The notes beneath the pieces are model-generated. The model worked only from the letters and a program-made list of their open reading frames with translations. It was not told the origin of the DNA and searched no databases. This document shows, piece by piece, positions 37,373 through 45,678 of a DNA stretch of 64,000 bases. The position numbers and the translations under genes are program-made. Every line of letters begins with the position of its first letter. Within the stretch, counting starts at the first letter, position 1. Source of the DNA: Falsochrobactrum ovis (lineage in GTDB: Bacteria; Pseudomonadota; Alphaproteobacteria; Rhizobiales; Rhizobiaceae); the NCBI RefSeq assembly GCF_003259955.1, contig NZ_QLMK01000003.1, positions 62,001 to 126,000 on the forward strand. Reading direction: 5' to 3'.

Positions 37373-37474
37373 ATGAGCAACATTATATTCTGGATGGCGC
37401 TCGTATTATTGCCAATTCTGGCAGGAAGCGCTTATGCCTATTTTCGTCATTATCATCGTGGCGACGATTTTTAG
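37373..37474 (+). CDS. 33-residue single-pass membrane microprotein
   Basis: I do not recognise this ORF. It begins MSNIIFWMALVLLPILAG, forming one membrane helix, and ends with a basic, histidine-rich tail (YFRHYHRGDDF). A strong GGGAGG ribosome site lies eight bases before the ATG, better than for many genes here. It stands between the divergent metA leader and the DUF488 gene. The size and layout resemble small subunits of membrane complexes, but no partner is adjacent. Confidence 0.55.
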   Translation: MSNIIFWMALVLLPILAGSAYAYFRHYHRGDDF

Positions 37475-37493
37475 ACTCCGACTAAAACAGGCA

Positions 37494-37847
37494 TTATTGT
37501 ATAGATTGAAAAACATCACGCAGCACTACTGCCTGATTGTGGCATTCGTCCTTTGCGCCATAAAGCAGCGTCATGGTTTTTCCTGCCGCTTTTTGTTTGA
37601 TTTCGCGTAGCATTTCAACTTTAGTTTGCAGCTCGTCTCTATAACCTTGCTCAAACTCATGCCATTTCGAAGCCTCATGATCAAAATATTTGCGCAACTC
37701 TGTCGAAGGAGCAATATCTTTTGCCCAAAGATCAAGCGCGGCTTTTTCTTTCGTCATTCCTCTTGGCCAGACCCTATCAACCAACACCCGAAAACCGTCT
37801 TCCGAAGACGGGGCATCATAAATTCTTTTAATTTGAATCTTGGTCAA
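37494..37847 (-). CDS. DUF488 family protein
   Basis: This is a roughly 117-residue cytoplasmic protein of the DUF488 family, function unknown. It contains the family blocks RVLVDRVWPRGMTKEKA, LWAKDIAPSTELRKYF and TLLYGAKDECHNQAVVL. The TTG at 37847 is chosen because AGAGAGG lies just upstream and the family N-terminus (TKIQIKRIYD) starts there; an ATG 21 codons upstream would add an atypical extension. It is convergent with the 33-residue ORF and divergent from the small RNA promoter. Confidence 0.85.
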   Translation of the reverse strand: MTKIQIKRIYDAPSSEDGFRVLVDRVWPRGMTKEKAALDLWAKDIAPSTELRKYFDHEASKWHEFEQGYRDELQTKVEMLREIKQKAAGKTMTLLYGAKDECHNQAVVLRDVFQSIQ

Positions 37848-37966
37848 GGCTGCCTCTCTACGAATGGAGATGCTCAATACGAGCTGCATAAAGCAATCGG
37901 CCCCGCTCAATTCGCTATAATAAACGAGCTATTTATTATTGCATAGCTGCTTTGCAGCGCTATCGC

Positions 37967-37995
37967 TTGCACGCTGCTAAGGTTCGGCTTATTTA
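37967..37995 (+). promoter_or_regulatory. Promoter of the three-hairpin small RNA
   Basis: TTGCAC (37967-37972), a 17-base spacer and TATTTA (37990-37995) place the start at about 38002, exactly where the first hairpin begins. Confidence 0.65.
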
Positions 37996-38001
37996 CGGCT
38001 T

Positions 38002-38121
38002 GTTCAGTTTTACTCCTCCTAAAAAACTGAACATCCAAAGCGTGATACTCCTCCTCCCAATCACGCTTTACAGATCAGCCCGCTGCACAATCCTCCTCCG
38101 GTGCAGCGGGCGTTCTTTTTT
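38002..38121 (+). ncRNA. Alpha-r14-type (NfeR1-like) small RNA with three anti-SD loops
   Basis: About 120 nt fold into three consecutive hairpins. The first is GTTCAGTTTT/AAAACTGAAC (38002-38032), the second AAAGCGTGAT/ATCACGCTTT (38037-38069). The third is GCCCGCTGCAC/GTGCAGCGGGC (38078-38111), ending in a T-rich tail that acts as terminator. Each loop exposes a CUCCUCC or UCCUCCUCC sequence complementary to ribosome binding sites. This is the hallmark of the alpha-r14 family of Rhizobiales trans-acting RNAs (NfeR1 in Sinorhizobium), which repress many mRNAs, often for transporters. A well-spaced promoter precedes it. Family name is from recalled architecture. Confidence 0.85.
38078..38121 (+). 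terminator. Terminator of the small RNA
   Basis: The 11-bp stem GCCCGCTGCAC/GTGCAGCGGGC is followed by GTTCTTTTTTG. It is also the third functional hairpin. Confidence 0.85.
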
Positions 38122-38159
38122 GTTCTTTTCAGTTCCCGATTTTACAACTGGCCTTTAAC

Positions 38160-39224
38160 TTACAACTGGTTTGACTTTGCCGAATGTGCTTCTTGTTCTT
38201 CAGCCAGCAAGGACCATGCGGCAATGAACATTGCTGCAATCATAGGCCCGACCACAAATCCATTGATGCCAATCAACGATATCCCACCAATCGTTGAAAT
38301 CAACACCACGTAGTCAGGCATACGTGTTCCTTTACCCACAAGCGGTGGACGCAGTAAATTATCAATCAAACCAATTACGAGAGCGCCAACTAAAATCAGG
38401 ATGGTACCTTTTCCCCATTGGCCGTTGATAAAAAACCAAAGAGCCGCCGGCGCCCAGACCAATGCTGCCCCGACTGCGGGCAATAACGAGAAAAATACCA
38501 TCAATACGCCCCAAAGAAGGGCCGCTTCTATATCAAGAAGCCAGAAAGCAATTCCTCCGATCGTTCCTTGAACGATTGCGATGATGATATTTCCTTTCAC
38601 GGTCGCACGGATAACTGCGGTAAACTTTTCGAGAAACTGCTGCGTATAGTCCTCGCTTAGTGGAATTGCTCTGCGAATTCGCGAACCCAGTTCCGTGCCA
38701 TCGCGAAACAGGAAAAAGAGCAGATAGATCATGATGCCAAAGCCGATGAAAAACTGCATCGTATTCTGGCCGAAACTGACAAGGCGTCCTGCAAAAACCT
38801 GGCTTGCTTGTAATGCTGTCGAAGAGATACGCGTTCGCCATTCCGCAAAGCTACCAAGCTCCAGCCGCACCAGCCATTCTTCTAAGCTTTCTGGAAGCGC
38901 ACCCATAATGCGCGAAATATAATTATTGAGATCAAATTCGCGTGTGGTCAGGCGATGATAAAGAGAATTTCCCTCCTGAACCAACGATACGAATATCAAC
39001 AAAGCCGGTATGATAACCAGACAGATGCACATCAAAACCGAGATCAACGCCGCTATATTGCGCCGCCCGTTAAACAGCAACATCAGTTTTTGTTGAACAG
39101 GGTGAAAGATTACCGCAAGAATTACTCCCCAGAGAACGGCGGAATAATATGGAAGCAATAGCCATGCGAATGCTATCGTTACCAGGGTCAATAAAATATA
39201 AAAGCTAGCGCGCTCAACAGACAT
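38160..39224 (-). CDS. AI-2E family transporter (PerM/TqsA-like)
   Basis: This 354-residue polytopic inner-membrane protein of the AI-2 exporter superfamily has about eight segments in the usual 2+large loop+5/6 pattern. Its conserved C-terminal half contains LLPAVGAALVWAPAALWFF and the IDNLLRPPLVGKGTRMP block. Members are proposed exporters of quorum signals or Na+/H+ antiporters; the substrate here is unknown. It is a single gene on the minus strand, convergent with the small RNA. Confidence 0.88.
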   Translation of the reverse strand: MSVERASFYILLTLVTIAFAWLLLPYYSAVLWGVILAVIFHPVQQKLMLLFNGRRNIAALISVLMCICLVIIPALLIFVSLVQEGNSLYHRLTTREFDLNNYISRIMGALPESLEEWLVRLELGSFAEWRTRISSTALQASQVFAGRLVSFGQNTMQFFIGFGIMIYLLFFLFRDGTELGSRIRRAIPLSEDYTQQFLEKFTAVIRATVKGNIIIAIVQGTIGGIAFWLLDIEAALLWGVLMVFFSLLPAVGAALVWAPAALWFFINGQWGKGTILILVGALVIGLIDNLLRPPLVGKGTRMPDYVVLISTIGGISLIGINGFVVGPMIAAMFIAAWSLLAEEQEAHSAKSNQL

Positions 39225-39321
39225 AGTATCTCATTCTTTGAAGCAACCCGAAAACCAACCTGCGTTGACGTAATTTACGCTCAATAGCGCGATACGTGGC
39301 GCTCTCAAACATAAAATTGCG

Positions 39322-40362
39322 CTATTTCATAGCCTTCAAAGAAAGTCCGGCGATAAGAGATTTAACATAACGTCTTTTTTGGAAGTCGCCGTTTAGTGAA
39401 ATACGTCCAAATGAGGCAGGATTATCCGCAGAGGAGCGCCGTAAAACTTGCGGTCGCGTTGTCACCCCTACCTGAAAACCAGCTTCCAAAATGGCTTGCT
39501 CTTCACGCTTTCCATAGGCTGAGCGCCAACCATAAGGATAAGCGAAGCTTTTAGGGCGATAGCCGCAATAGTGCTCGATCCCTTTGATAGAATCATCAAT
39601 TTCCTGCTTCAAGCGTGCGTCGCTGATCCGGCGCAAATTCACATGGGTTACGGAGTGAGCACCAATTTTGACGAGTGGATCTTTCGCAAACTGCGATAAT
39701 TCGGCTTCATCCAAGACGAGATCGCTGACAATCGCCAGAGGATCAATATCGTGGTGCCGCGCCAATTGATCTATCCGGTTAACCGCCTCGTCCTCGTCAG
39801 TTAGGTTAACAAAATCGGCAAAACGGTTAAAAGCACGAAGTTTTTCATCGTGTGATTTCGCCTCGACCCTTTCGACCCCCTGCCCGAAATCAAAATTTAA
39901 AACATCCTGCTTTTCCAACAATAATCCGCAGGTCTCCCACCAAATCGTGCGGCGCCGCTCTATGAAGCCCATCGTCGGAAAGACAGTGTAAGGGACGTTA
40001 AATCGGCGAAAAACTGGGGCAGCATGCTGCATATTATTGCGATAACCGTCATCGAGCGTAAACGCAACGAAGCGGCGTTTTTCACCTTGATTGGCAAGCA
40101 ATGAAGGAATTTCATGAAGATGAACTGGGATCAAGCCGATCTGCAGGGCAGTTTCTAACGCCTCTGCAAGAAACTCAGGGGTAATGGATAAGATCTTGTT
40201 TGGCTGAAATTTAGCTTCCTCATTCGGGCGCACATGATGGAGGGTGAATATAACCGACCCCAAAGTGCTTTGAGCCATAAGGTCGGCAATGCCCGAATAA
40301 GCAATCACGTCTAATCCAGCACGGATTGTTGCATATCTTATTTTCTGCCGGGTTAAATCCAA
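39322..40362 (-). CDS. Polysaccharide deacetylase (NodB homology)
   Basis: This is a 346-residue carbohydrate esterase family 4-like protein. The catalytic aspartates are in FTLDDGYRNN (near residue 110) and the metal-binding histidines in GAHSVTHVNL (near 240). FAYPYGWRSAYG follows as the next motif. No signal peptide is obvious. It probably removes N-acetyl groups from a cell-surface polysaccharide. It is 97 bases upstream of the AI-2E gene on the same strand; a functional link is not evident. Confidence 0.88.
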   Translation of the reverse strand: MDLTRQKIRYATIRAGLDVIAYSGIADLMAQSTLGSVIFTLHHVRPNEEAKFQPNKILSITPEFLAEALETALQIGLIPVHLHEIPSLLANQGEKRRFVAFTLDDGYRNNMQHAAPVFRRFNVPYTVFPTMGFIERRRTIWWETCGLLLEKQDVLNFDFGQGVERVEAKSHDEKLRAFNRFADFVNLTDEDEAVNRIDQLARHHDIDPLAIVSDLVLDEAELSQFAKDPLVKIGAHSVTHVNLRRISDARLKQEIDDSIKGIEHYCGYRPKSFAYPYGWRSAYGKREEQAILEAGFQVGVTTRPQVLRRSSADNPASFGRISLNGDFQKRRYVKSLIAGLSLKAMK

Positions 40363-40563
40363 GTCAATCCCTCTGGCACATTTTTATGTCACTTGAATCA
40401 ATTTCGGTGCAATGTTCATTCACCGCCCCTTGCGGCATCACTTTATAAGCCATTTCGGAATTTGCTAGCGCAAAGCTGCGTCCGAAAGTTTTTCTGGAGC
40501 TTTTTTGACTGACAAGCGTTCTTTTTACAACACTTACATAAAATATAATTTTAGGAGAAAGTC

Positions 40564-40746
40564 ATGAGCAAAGAGCAACCGCCCGGTTTTAAAAACAAAC
40601 ATCACCGGGAACATCACACAATTGATCCCACGCCCGGCGACCCGAAGGATCAGCAGGAAAAACCCACCCACGAGCAATCCAATTCGCCCGGAAGTGAGAC
40701 TAAAAAAGTCCCTTCGGAGCACTATCCCGATCGGTCAAAAGATTGA
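40564..40746 (+). CDS. Small hydrophilic disordered protein
   Basis: This 60-residue protein is almost without hydrophobic residues and rich in Pro, Lys, Glu, Asp and His (MSKEQPPGFKNKHHREHH.., ending DRSKD). It probably lacks a fold. The ribosome site AGGAG sits seven bases before the ATG. Composition resembles small stress- or desiccation-related proteins, but I make no functional claim. A second small gene follows 40 bases downstream. Confidence 0.65.
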   Translation: MSKEQPPGFKNKHHREHHTIDPTPGDPKDQQEKPTHEQSNSPGSETKKVPSEHYPDRSKD

Positions 40747-40786
40747 AAAAACCTTAACGTTTCGCACGCAACGATGGGAGGCTTGT

Positions 40787-40963
40787 ATGTTTGAAAATGG
40801 TATGTGGCTGTTTACTATGACTGGCGGCGTCTTAATTTTAGCTGCGGTAATCGTCATCGCAGAACTCCACCAGCGTCGATTAAGCAGAACGGAACAGGCA
40901 ACGCAAAATCAAAAAGTGCGTGAGCTTTACAGCAAAGATTCCTCGCAGGATAATGAGACTTGA
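40787..40963 (+). CDS. Small single-pass membrane protein
   Basis: This 58-residue product has one N-terminal membrane helix (about residues 6-25, MWLFTMTGGVLILAAVIVIA) and a charged cytoplasmic tail (ELHQRRLSRTEQATQ..). A strong GGGAGG site lies five bases before the ATG, showing that an open frame extending upstream is not the real start. Probably co-transcribed with the gene at 40564. Confidence 0.65.
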   Translation: MFENGMWLFTMTGGVLILAAVIVIAELHQRRLSRTEQATQNQKVRELYSKDSSQDNET

Positions 40964-41046
40964 TTGGAGCAGACGGAGCGTTTTCGTCAAATGTTTTGCA
41001 CATTTAAAATTCACTGACGAAGAGACGGTTTCGCCCAAGCTCCGCC

Positions 41047-41345
41047 TTAGCCCATGGCAAGGTGAAGGCGGCATAAGCGGCCATATTGTCTGGCACAGTC
41101 GGCGATCACGTCAGCCTTATCTATGCCGTTACAATCCGCCGGGCATCTTAAAGTCAGACTTTTGTAGCGGGATATAGTCGGAAAGCTTTTTGCTAGTAAA
41201 CCAGCCTTCTTTCATGCCGACGATCAGAATGGGCGCAGCATATTCAGGCTCTAACAAAAGCTTGGGATTTGCTACAAAATCCACGCAGACAAGTGACAAC
41301 GCCTTATCGCATAGTTCGCGGAAAACTTTCTCATAGTTTACTTCC
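41047..41345 (-). pseudogene. Decayed phage-type chitinase/endolysin (GH19-like, COG3179)
   Basis: Translating the minus strand gives NYEKVF..., VDFVANPKLLLEPEYAAPIL and GMKEGWFTSKKLSDY, characteristic of the predicted chitinase/lysozyme family carried by prophages. Two single-base deletions break the frame, near 41137 and near 41131; the repaired frame continues ARRIVNGIDKADVIA, another family block, to a stop at 41047-41049. The N-terminal half with the catalytic glutamates is missing. It is a relic of a prophage or gene-transfer element. Confidence 0.7.
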
Positions 41346-41779
41346 CAGGGCTAGCTGCACATCCCATGCCGACACGTTGATGGTATTTCCCTGATGTTAT
41401 GGGAGAATGATCAAGCGCTTAATCATGCGAAAGCAAAGAAGTGTCAGCCTCAATCCTCACGCAGGGGAGCTTACAGTGTTTTATAGACGGGGGTCAGCTA
41501 TTGCTAGAGATTCGTTAATCAACAGAAAGGTTAGGTGCTTACTTAAATAATATTTTCGTAGCAATTTTGTAGAATCATTTTCGTTATCCTCGGACGCGAA
41601 AATTAGTCATTTGATTAATCTAAATTCTAACGAAAAACGAGTTTCTTTTCATCGCAGCCGCATGCTTTTAATCTATGATTAGATATATACTTTCAACAGA
41701 TAGACGGCGCACATATCCCACTGTGCGCGGAATATGAGCGCTTCGTCACAATTGTTCAATACGACTTGCAACAGGTCAG
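41346..41779. other. Gene-free AT-rich stretch
   Basis: No coding frame, RNA gene or repeat family is recognised. The only structure is a hairpin GCGCACA/TGTGCGC (41707-41728) about 50 bases beyond the tagD stop. It lacks a T run, so it is at best a weak terminator for the minus-strand glycan genes. Confidence 0.5.
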
Positions 41780-42175
41780 TTAAGCCGCAACGTGGAGTAT
41801 TTTTTTCTTAAGCATAGTTGTCGAGATACTTGGCGTTCGCGGAAGGTAAATAACGTTACAATATTCTTTCAGAAAATCGAACTTTCCTCTCCAATCTTCG
41901 CCTATAACAAAAGAATCTATTTTATATTTTCTTACATCTACACTTTTTTGATCCCAATTTTCCTCAGGAAAAACGTAGTCAACGTACTTAAGGGATTCCA
42001 AAACAACTTTTCTATTGCTATAATCAAGAACAGATTTCTTATTCTTAATCATATTAAAAGAGTCGCTAGACAGCCCAACATAAAGCTCATCCCCCAGCGC
42101 ACGTGCGCGCTTTAATAAATTGATATGCCCCGTATGTAAGATATCAAACGTTCCGTAGGTTACGATTCTTTTCAC
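41780..42175 (-). CDS. tagD: Glycerol-3-phosphate cytidylyltransferase (TagD-like)
   Basis: This 131-residue nucleotidyltransferase forms CDP-glycerol from CTP and glycerol-3-phosphate. The HxGH motif is His14-Thr-Gly-His17 (DILHTGHINL) and the second family motif is RTPSISTT near 113-120. Size equals that of Bacillus TagD. The GTG start directly follows the stop of the large glycosyltransferase gene, so translation is likely coupled. The product is the donor used by the TagF-like domain of that neighbour. Base composition is AT-richer than the flanking housekeeping genes. Confidence 0.9.
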   Translation of the reverse strand: MKRIVTYGTFDILHTGHINLLKRARALGDELYVGLSSDSFNMIKNKKSVLDYSNRKVVLESLKYVDYVFPEENWDQKSVDVRKYKIDSFVIGEDWRGKFDFLKEYCNVIYLPRTPSISTTMLKKKILHVAA

Positions 42176-45151
42176 TTAGTAACCTCCAATCAGGGCCTTA
42201 ACCCGGCTGACGACACGCGCCGCATTTCTGTCACCCTCATAGTCAAAAAAGAGTTTTTTCTTCCACCTAAATGAGGGGTCAGTGTTCTGAAAGTTACGTG
42301 AAGACGCATTATTAAGCGAAGCAATGACAGCAGAGAATTCTTTGCAGATATCTCCTGGAAAGCAGAAGTCCAGATCGTAGAACATACCTCGTTCTAAACT
42401 CTGATAGCGATCTAAGTCGTAAGCAAAACTTATAAGATGCTTCCCAGTTAAGATATAATCTACGAAACAACTAGAATAGTCGGTGATCAGCGCATCCGAG
42501 ACCCGAAACAAAATCTCAATATTTGGATAAGTTAACGAAGAAACGTCTAAGATATTCTCCCCGACAAGCTGATTTTTATATGTCTGATGCCTATCTGCCA
42601 TATGCTCCCGGACTCCAAGAACTGCATTATTCTGTTGCAGCCAATCTGCAAGAGCCGAAAGCTCTGCTTCCGAAAACTTATAACCTGCGCCATTTTGACC
42701 GTTACGAAAAGTGGGGCAGAACAGAATCAGCCGACGTCCGCCAACCGATTTACGTAGCCTCAATTCTTCAGCCTGCAGATCCTGAGGCAGCCTATCAAAC
42801 TCTCGTACAATGAAATCATGGCGAGGTAATCCGGTCATCCATATGTCGTGATAACTCAGCGGATAAAATCCGGACGCCATTGCCAAAGTGTCCACCTTAG
42901 AAGAACTGATGACGGCTTTGGATCGACTATGCTCCTTCGCGAGTCTTTCTAAGTTGTCAGCCTGATCTAATGACGCATAACCAATCCTTTTCAGAGGGAT
43001 ACCGTGCCATAAATTGATAAAATGATGATGATCACCTGAAAGAGGGTATCCGATATTGGCCTCGGGTGTATGCTTTATGAAAACAATCTTCGAGCGGAGC
43101 AGCAAATCCTGCCCCTCTATACTTTTGAGAGGCCAAATCTCAACGTTCTCTCCACTTACGTTGATATGCTTACTTCTTGTCAATATGACTTTTTTAATAT
43201 TTGTGTTGGATTTTACCTCCTCAAAAACCGCCCTGTCATTACCTGCAAAGGTATGGTCGTACGCACACACGGGAAAAGCCCACCAATTATCGAACTTGGG
43301 TATTTTCTGATCAAGAGAAGCTATTTCAGAGTTCGAACGAATATGCGGATATATAGGTGTGTATTCGCTCGATCGCTTTACCCTGAAATTCCTATATAAT
43401 TTTTCACTATTCGAAACCCGGTAAAGATTTGATTCAATTTTATCGAGTTTAACCTCAGGAACAATCGAACGAATCCTCTCCTTCCAATCCGACAGGTCAG
43501 GAACGAAATAATGGTTTTCAGCGAGAAGATATCTTTTAAGAAAAGGGAACCCCTTTCCTAAAAGTTCAAAAATCGATTCCGTGTAGATCGGGTGAAATGG
43601 ATAGAGTTCATCTATATATGTGTGGAATTGGTATCCTTGGTGGATCAGCTGGCGGGTGAAACCATTTTCATACTTTCTTATTATAAGCGATTTACTCTTT
43701 TGCTTAACAACAGAATTAAGCATCGCTCGAAACAATTTATCTTGTATTACAGATTTACGGTAGACAACAAAGTACGAACCTATATGAAAGTTATATATGT
43801 AATCACTTTCAAAGGAATTCAGATGTTTGGACTTAATTTCTTCAAGTGCAATTGGATTAGGAAACCTCTTTTGATCTTCCGCACGCGTTATTGACAGACC
43901 TTTGGTGGCCTGCATTCCCCACCAATCGGTCTCAATGCTGTCCATTTTCTGGAAAACACTCTTGAGGGGCCGGAGCAAATAACAACTGTCGTTCGCGAGT
44001 ATTAGTTCATCGTATTGATCCAGAACTTCCCAACCGACAAGTTCACGAGCCAAACGGGAATACGATCCAAAGTCATATTCACCGTGCCTGATACTCCAAG
44101 CACCTTTGACCAAGCCGTCCAATTTGCTCAGTTCTCCCGGTTGCATATCGCAATCGGCGAGGTAGTAAATGTCCGCATACTGGGACAGATCTTTTAGGTA
44201 CTCAATAACATAGTCATCAACAATTCCGTGCTGGTCATATGCAGCAAAAAGACAAACTCGTTTGATTCTTTGACCGGCTTGATACCGTACTGAGGCTTTA
44301 CGGAGTTGAATGGGATCGGGTCTTCGAGTTTTATAATCGCGACTTTTCCCAACCAAAACATAATGCAAAAGCGGATCTATTGTGTCCGCTTTTACGTTCA
44401 AATATTGTAGGCAATACCACCAAGAGTCGAACTCCGGATTAGGACGCCGAAGTTCACTCCATCCATGCTTACAATAATGCACTAGAGGGTTTATACCGGC
44501 TGCAGCAACGTCTGGATTATGTCGCAGATAAAAATCTTTATCAAAATAGGGATAAATGGCAGCCATGTGCAATTCGAGCGATATATCGCCGATCGGCAGG
44601 ACCTCAATACCTTTGGCCACTAGGTCATCGAGAGTGTTAAATATATTCTCATTAACATCTGCCCGTCCTGACATATGCTGAGAAAGTAAATATTGCTTGA
44701 GTGCTCCGACGTGATCAGTAACAGCTGATGGAAAAAAATCACGATACTTACTTTTATTAGATGACGCTAACGCATTTGATGGCAACACTCTCCTGCCTTC
44801 ACGCCTACCATACTTTAAATAATGGTAAAATGGATTGAGCTTGGAATTAGCCACGTCTGGATTTTGTTTAATGTATCCTTTGGTGGAGAACCACGGAGCA
44901 GGATCACGCCCCTCGGCATAACCATGCAATATATAGTGCACAAATGGATCGACCCCGGCCTCGCACACATCTGTGTTAATCCGTTTATAAAACTCCCGAT
45001 CAATGTGGAGCCCAACCTCCTTGTTCTTCCATAATTCCTTAATTTTTCCTACTTTATTTCGCAAACGCATATGGTACCCGGCAATATATAAAACACTTTT
45101 GGGTCCGGCTATACTATTCGATTTAGGCCAATTAGGGCGTTTTCGTATCAA
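42176..45151 (-). CDS. RgpF-like glycosyltransferase fused to CDP-glycerol glycerophosphotransferase
   Basis: This protein of up to 991 residues builds a cell-surface glycan. Residues about 45-290 hold three clear copies and one divergent copy of a repeat of type FYxxxNxDVxxAGxxPxxHYxxxG. A rhamnan-synthesis F (RgpF) domain follows at about 295-560 (CLFAAYDQHGIVDDYVIEYL, LANDSCYLLRPL). The C-terminal part (about 640-980) is a TagB/TagF-type glycerophosphotransferase with NLWHGIPLKRIG and ITDYSSCFVDYILTGK. The start is uncertain: TTG at 45151 or ATG at 45070. The neighbouring tagD supplies CDP-glycerol. A glycerol-phosphate decorated polysaccharide is inferred. Confidence 0.85.
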   Translation of the reverse strand: MIRKRPNWPKSNSIAGPKSVLYIAGYHMRLRNKVGKIKELWKNKEVGLHIDREFYKRINTDVCEAGVDPFVHYILHGYAEGRDPAPWFSTKGYIKQNPDVANSKLNPFYHYLKYGRREGRRVLPSNALASSNKSKYRDFFPSAVTDHVGALKQYLLSQHMSGRADVNENIFNTLDDLVAKGIEVLPIGDISLELHMAAIYPYFDKDFYLRHNPDVAAAGINPLVHYCKHGWSELRRPNPEFDSWWYCLQYLNVKADTIDPLLHYVLVGKSRDYKTRRPDPIQLRKASVRYQAGQRIKRVCLFAAYDQHGIVDDYVIEYLKDLSQYADIYYLADCDMQPGELSKLDGLVKGAWSIRHGEYDFGSYSRLARELVGWEVLDQYDELILANDSCYLLRPLKSVFQKMDSIETDWWGMQATKGLSITRAEDQKRFPNPIALEEIKSKHLNSFESDYIYNFHIGSYFVVYRKSVIQDKLFRAMLNSVVKQKSKSLIIRKYENGFTRQLIHQGYQFHTYIDELYPFHPIYTESIFELLGKGFPFLKRYLLAENHYFVPDLSDWKERIRSIVPEVKLDKIESNLYRVSNSEKLYRNFRVKRSSEYTPIYPHIRSNSEIASLDQKIPKFDNWWAFPVCAYDHTFAGNDRAVFEEVKSNTNIKKVILTRSKHINVSGENVEIWPLKSIEGQDLLLRSKIVFIKHTPEANIGYPLSGDHHHFINLWHGIPLKRIGYASLDQADNLERLAKEHSRSKAVISSSKVDTLAMASGFYPLSYHDIWMTGLPRHDFIVREFDRLPQDLQAEELRLRKSVGGRRLILFCPTFRNGQNGAGYKFSEAELSALADWLQQNNAVLGVREHMADRHQTYKNQLVGENILDVSSLTYPNIEILFRVSDALITDYSSCFVDYILTGKHLISFAYDLDRYQSLERGMFYDLDFCFPGDICKEFSAVIASLNNASSRNFQNTDPSFRWKKKLFFDYEGDRNAARVVSRVKALIGGY

Positions 45152-45544
45152 AAATATGTCAATTACAGTTGATATGGCATGTGTGGCATACTAGTCGCAT
45201 AAGTCTGCGGGCTAAAGCACGCTAAATACGCGAACACATCAACGTTTTGGCACTCTCCCGCTTTGCACCAGATATCAGCTGGTAGACGACCAGGCCTCCA
45301 ACGCTTGCAACCTGCCGCCTCTGAAACGGTAGAACAAGCATAGCCTACAACGGTTGAGCCGCCATCGTAACCTTGTTGGCATCAAAAAAGATGGGTTCGT
45401 TATGATAAATATTAGCCGTAAGGATTAGTTGTGAAAGCGTAAATTCGGCGATCTGTTCGGCATCCGAAGGTTTTTCGAAGGGACGACCAAGAGCACCACT
45501 TTGGTAAGTCCTCCGTTTTTAACCCTCCATAATGACAACTGAGC

Positions 45545-45569
45545 AAAAAGCCGCCCCAGTGGACGGCTT
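45545..45569 (-). terminator. Orphan terminator in decayed region
   Basis: On the minus strand AAGCCGTCC pairs with GGGGCGGCTT (one G-T pair) and is followed by TTT. No intact gene precedes it, so it is probably a remnant. Confidence 0.5.
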
Positions 45570-45619
45570 GTGTCGTCAGTTTAATAACGTGTGAAACATA
45601 GTTAAGGAGCCTCGATGAG

Positions 45620-45678
45620 CGTTAGCCCGCTTTTTATGCAGGAAAGGCCGAAGATTCTTTCCAGTGCGTGGGCTAACG
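45620..45678. repeat. Nested inverted repeat
   Basis: Outer arms CGTTAGCCC (45620-45628) and GGGCTAACG (45670-45678) enclose inner arms GGAAAG (45641-45646) and CTTTCC (45657-45662), forming one long hairpin. Identity unknown. Confidence 0.5.
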
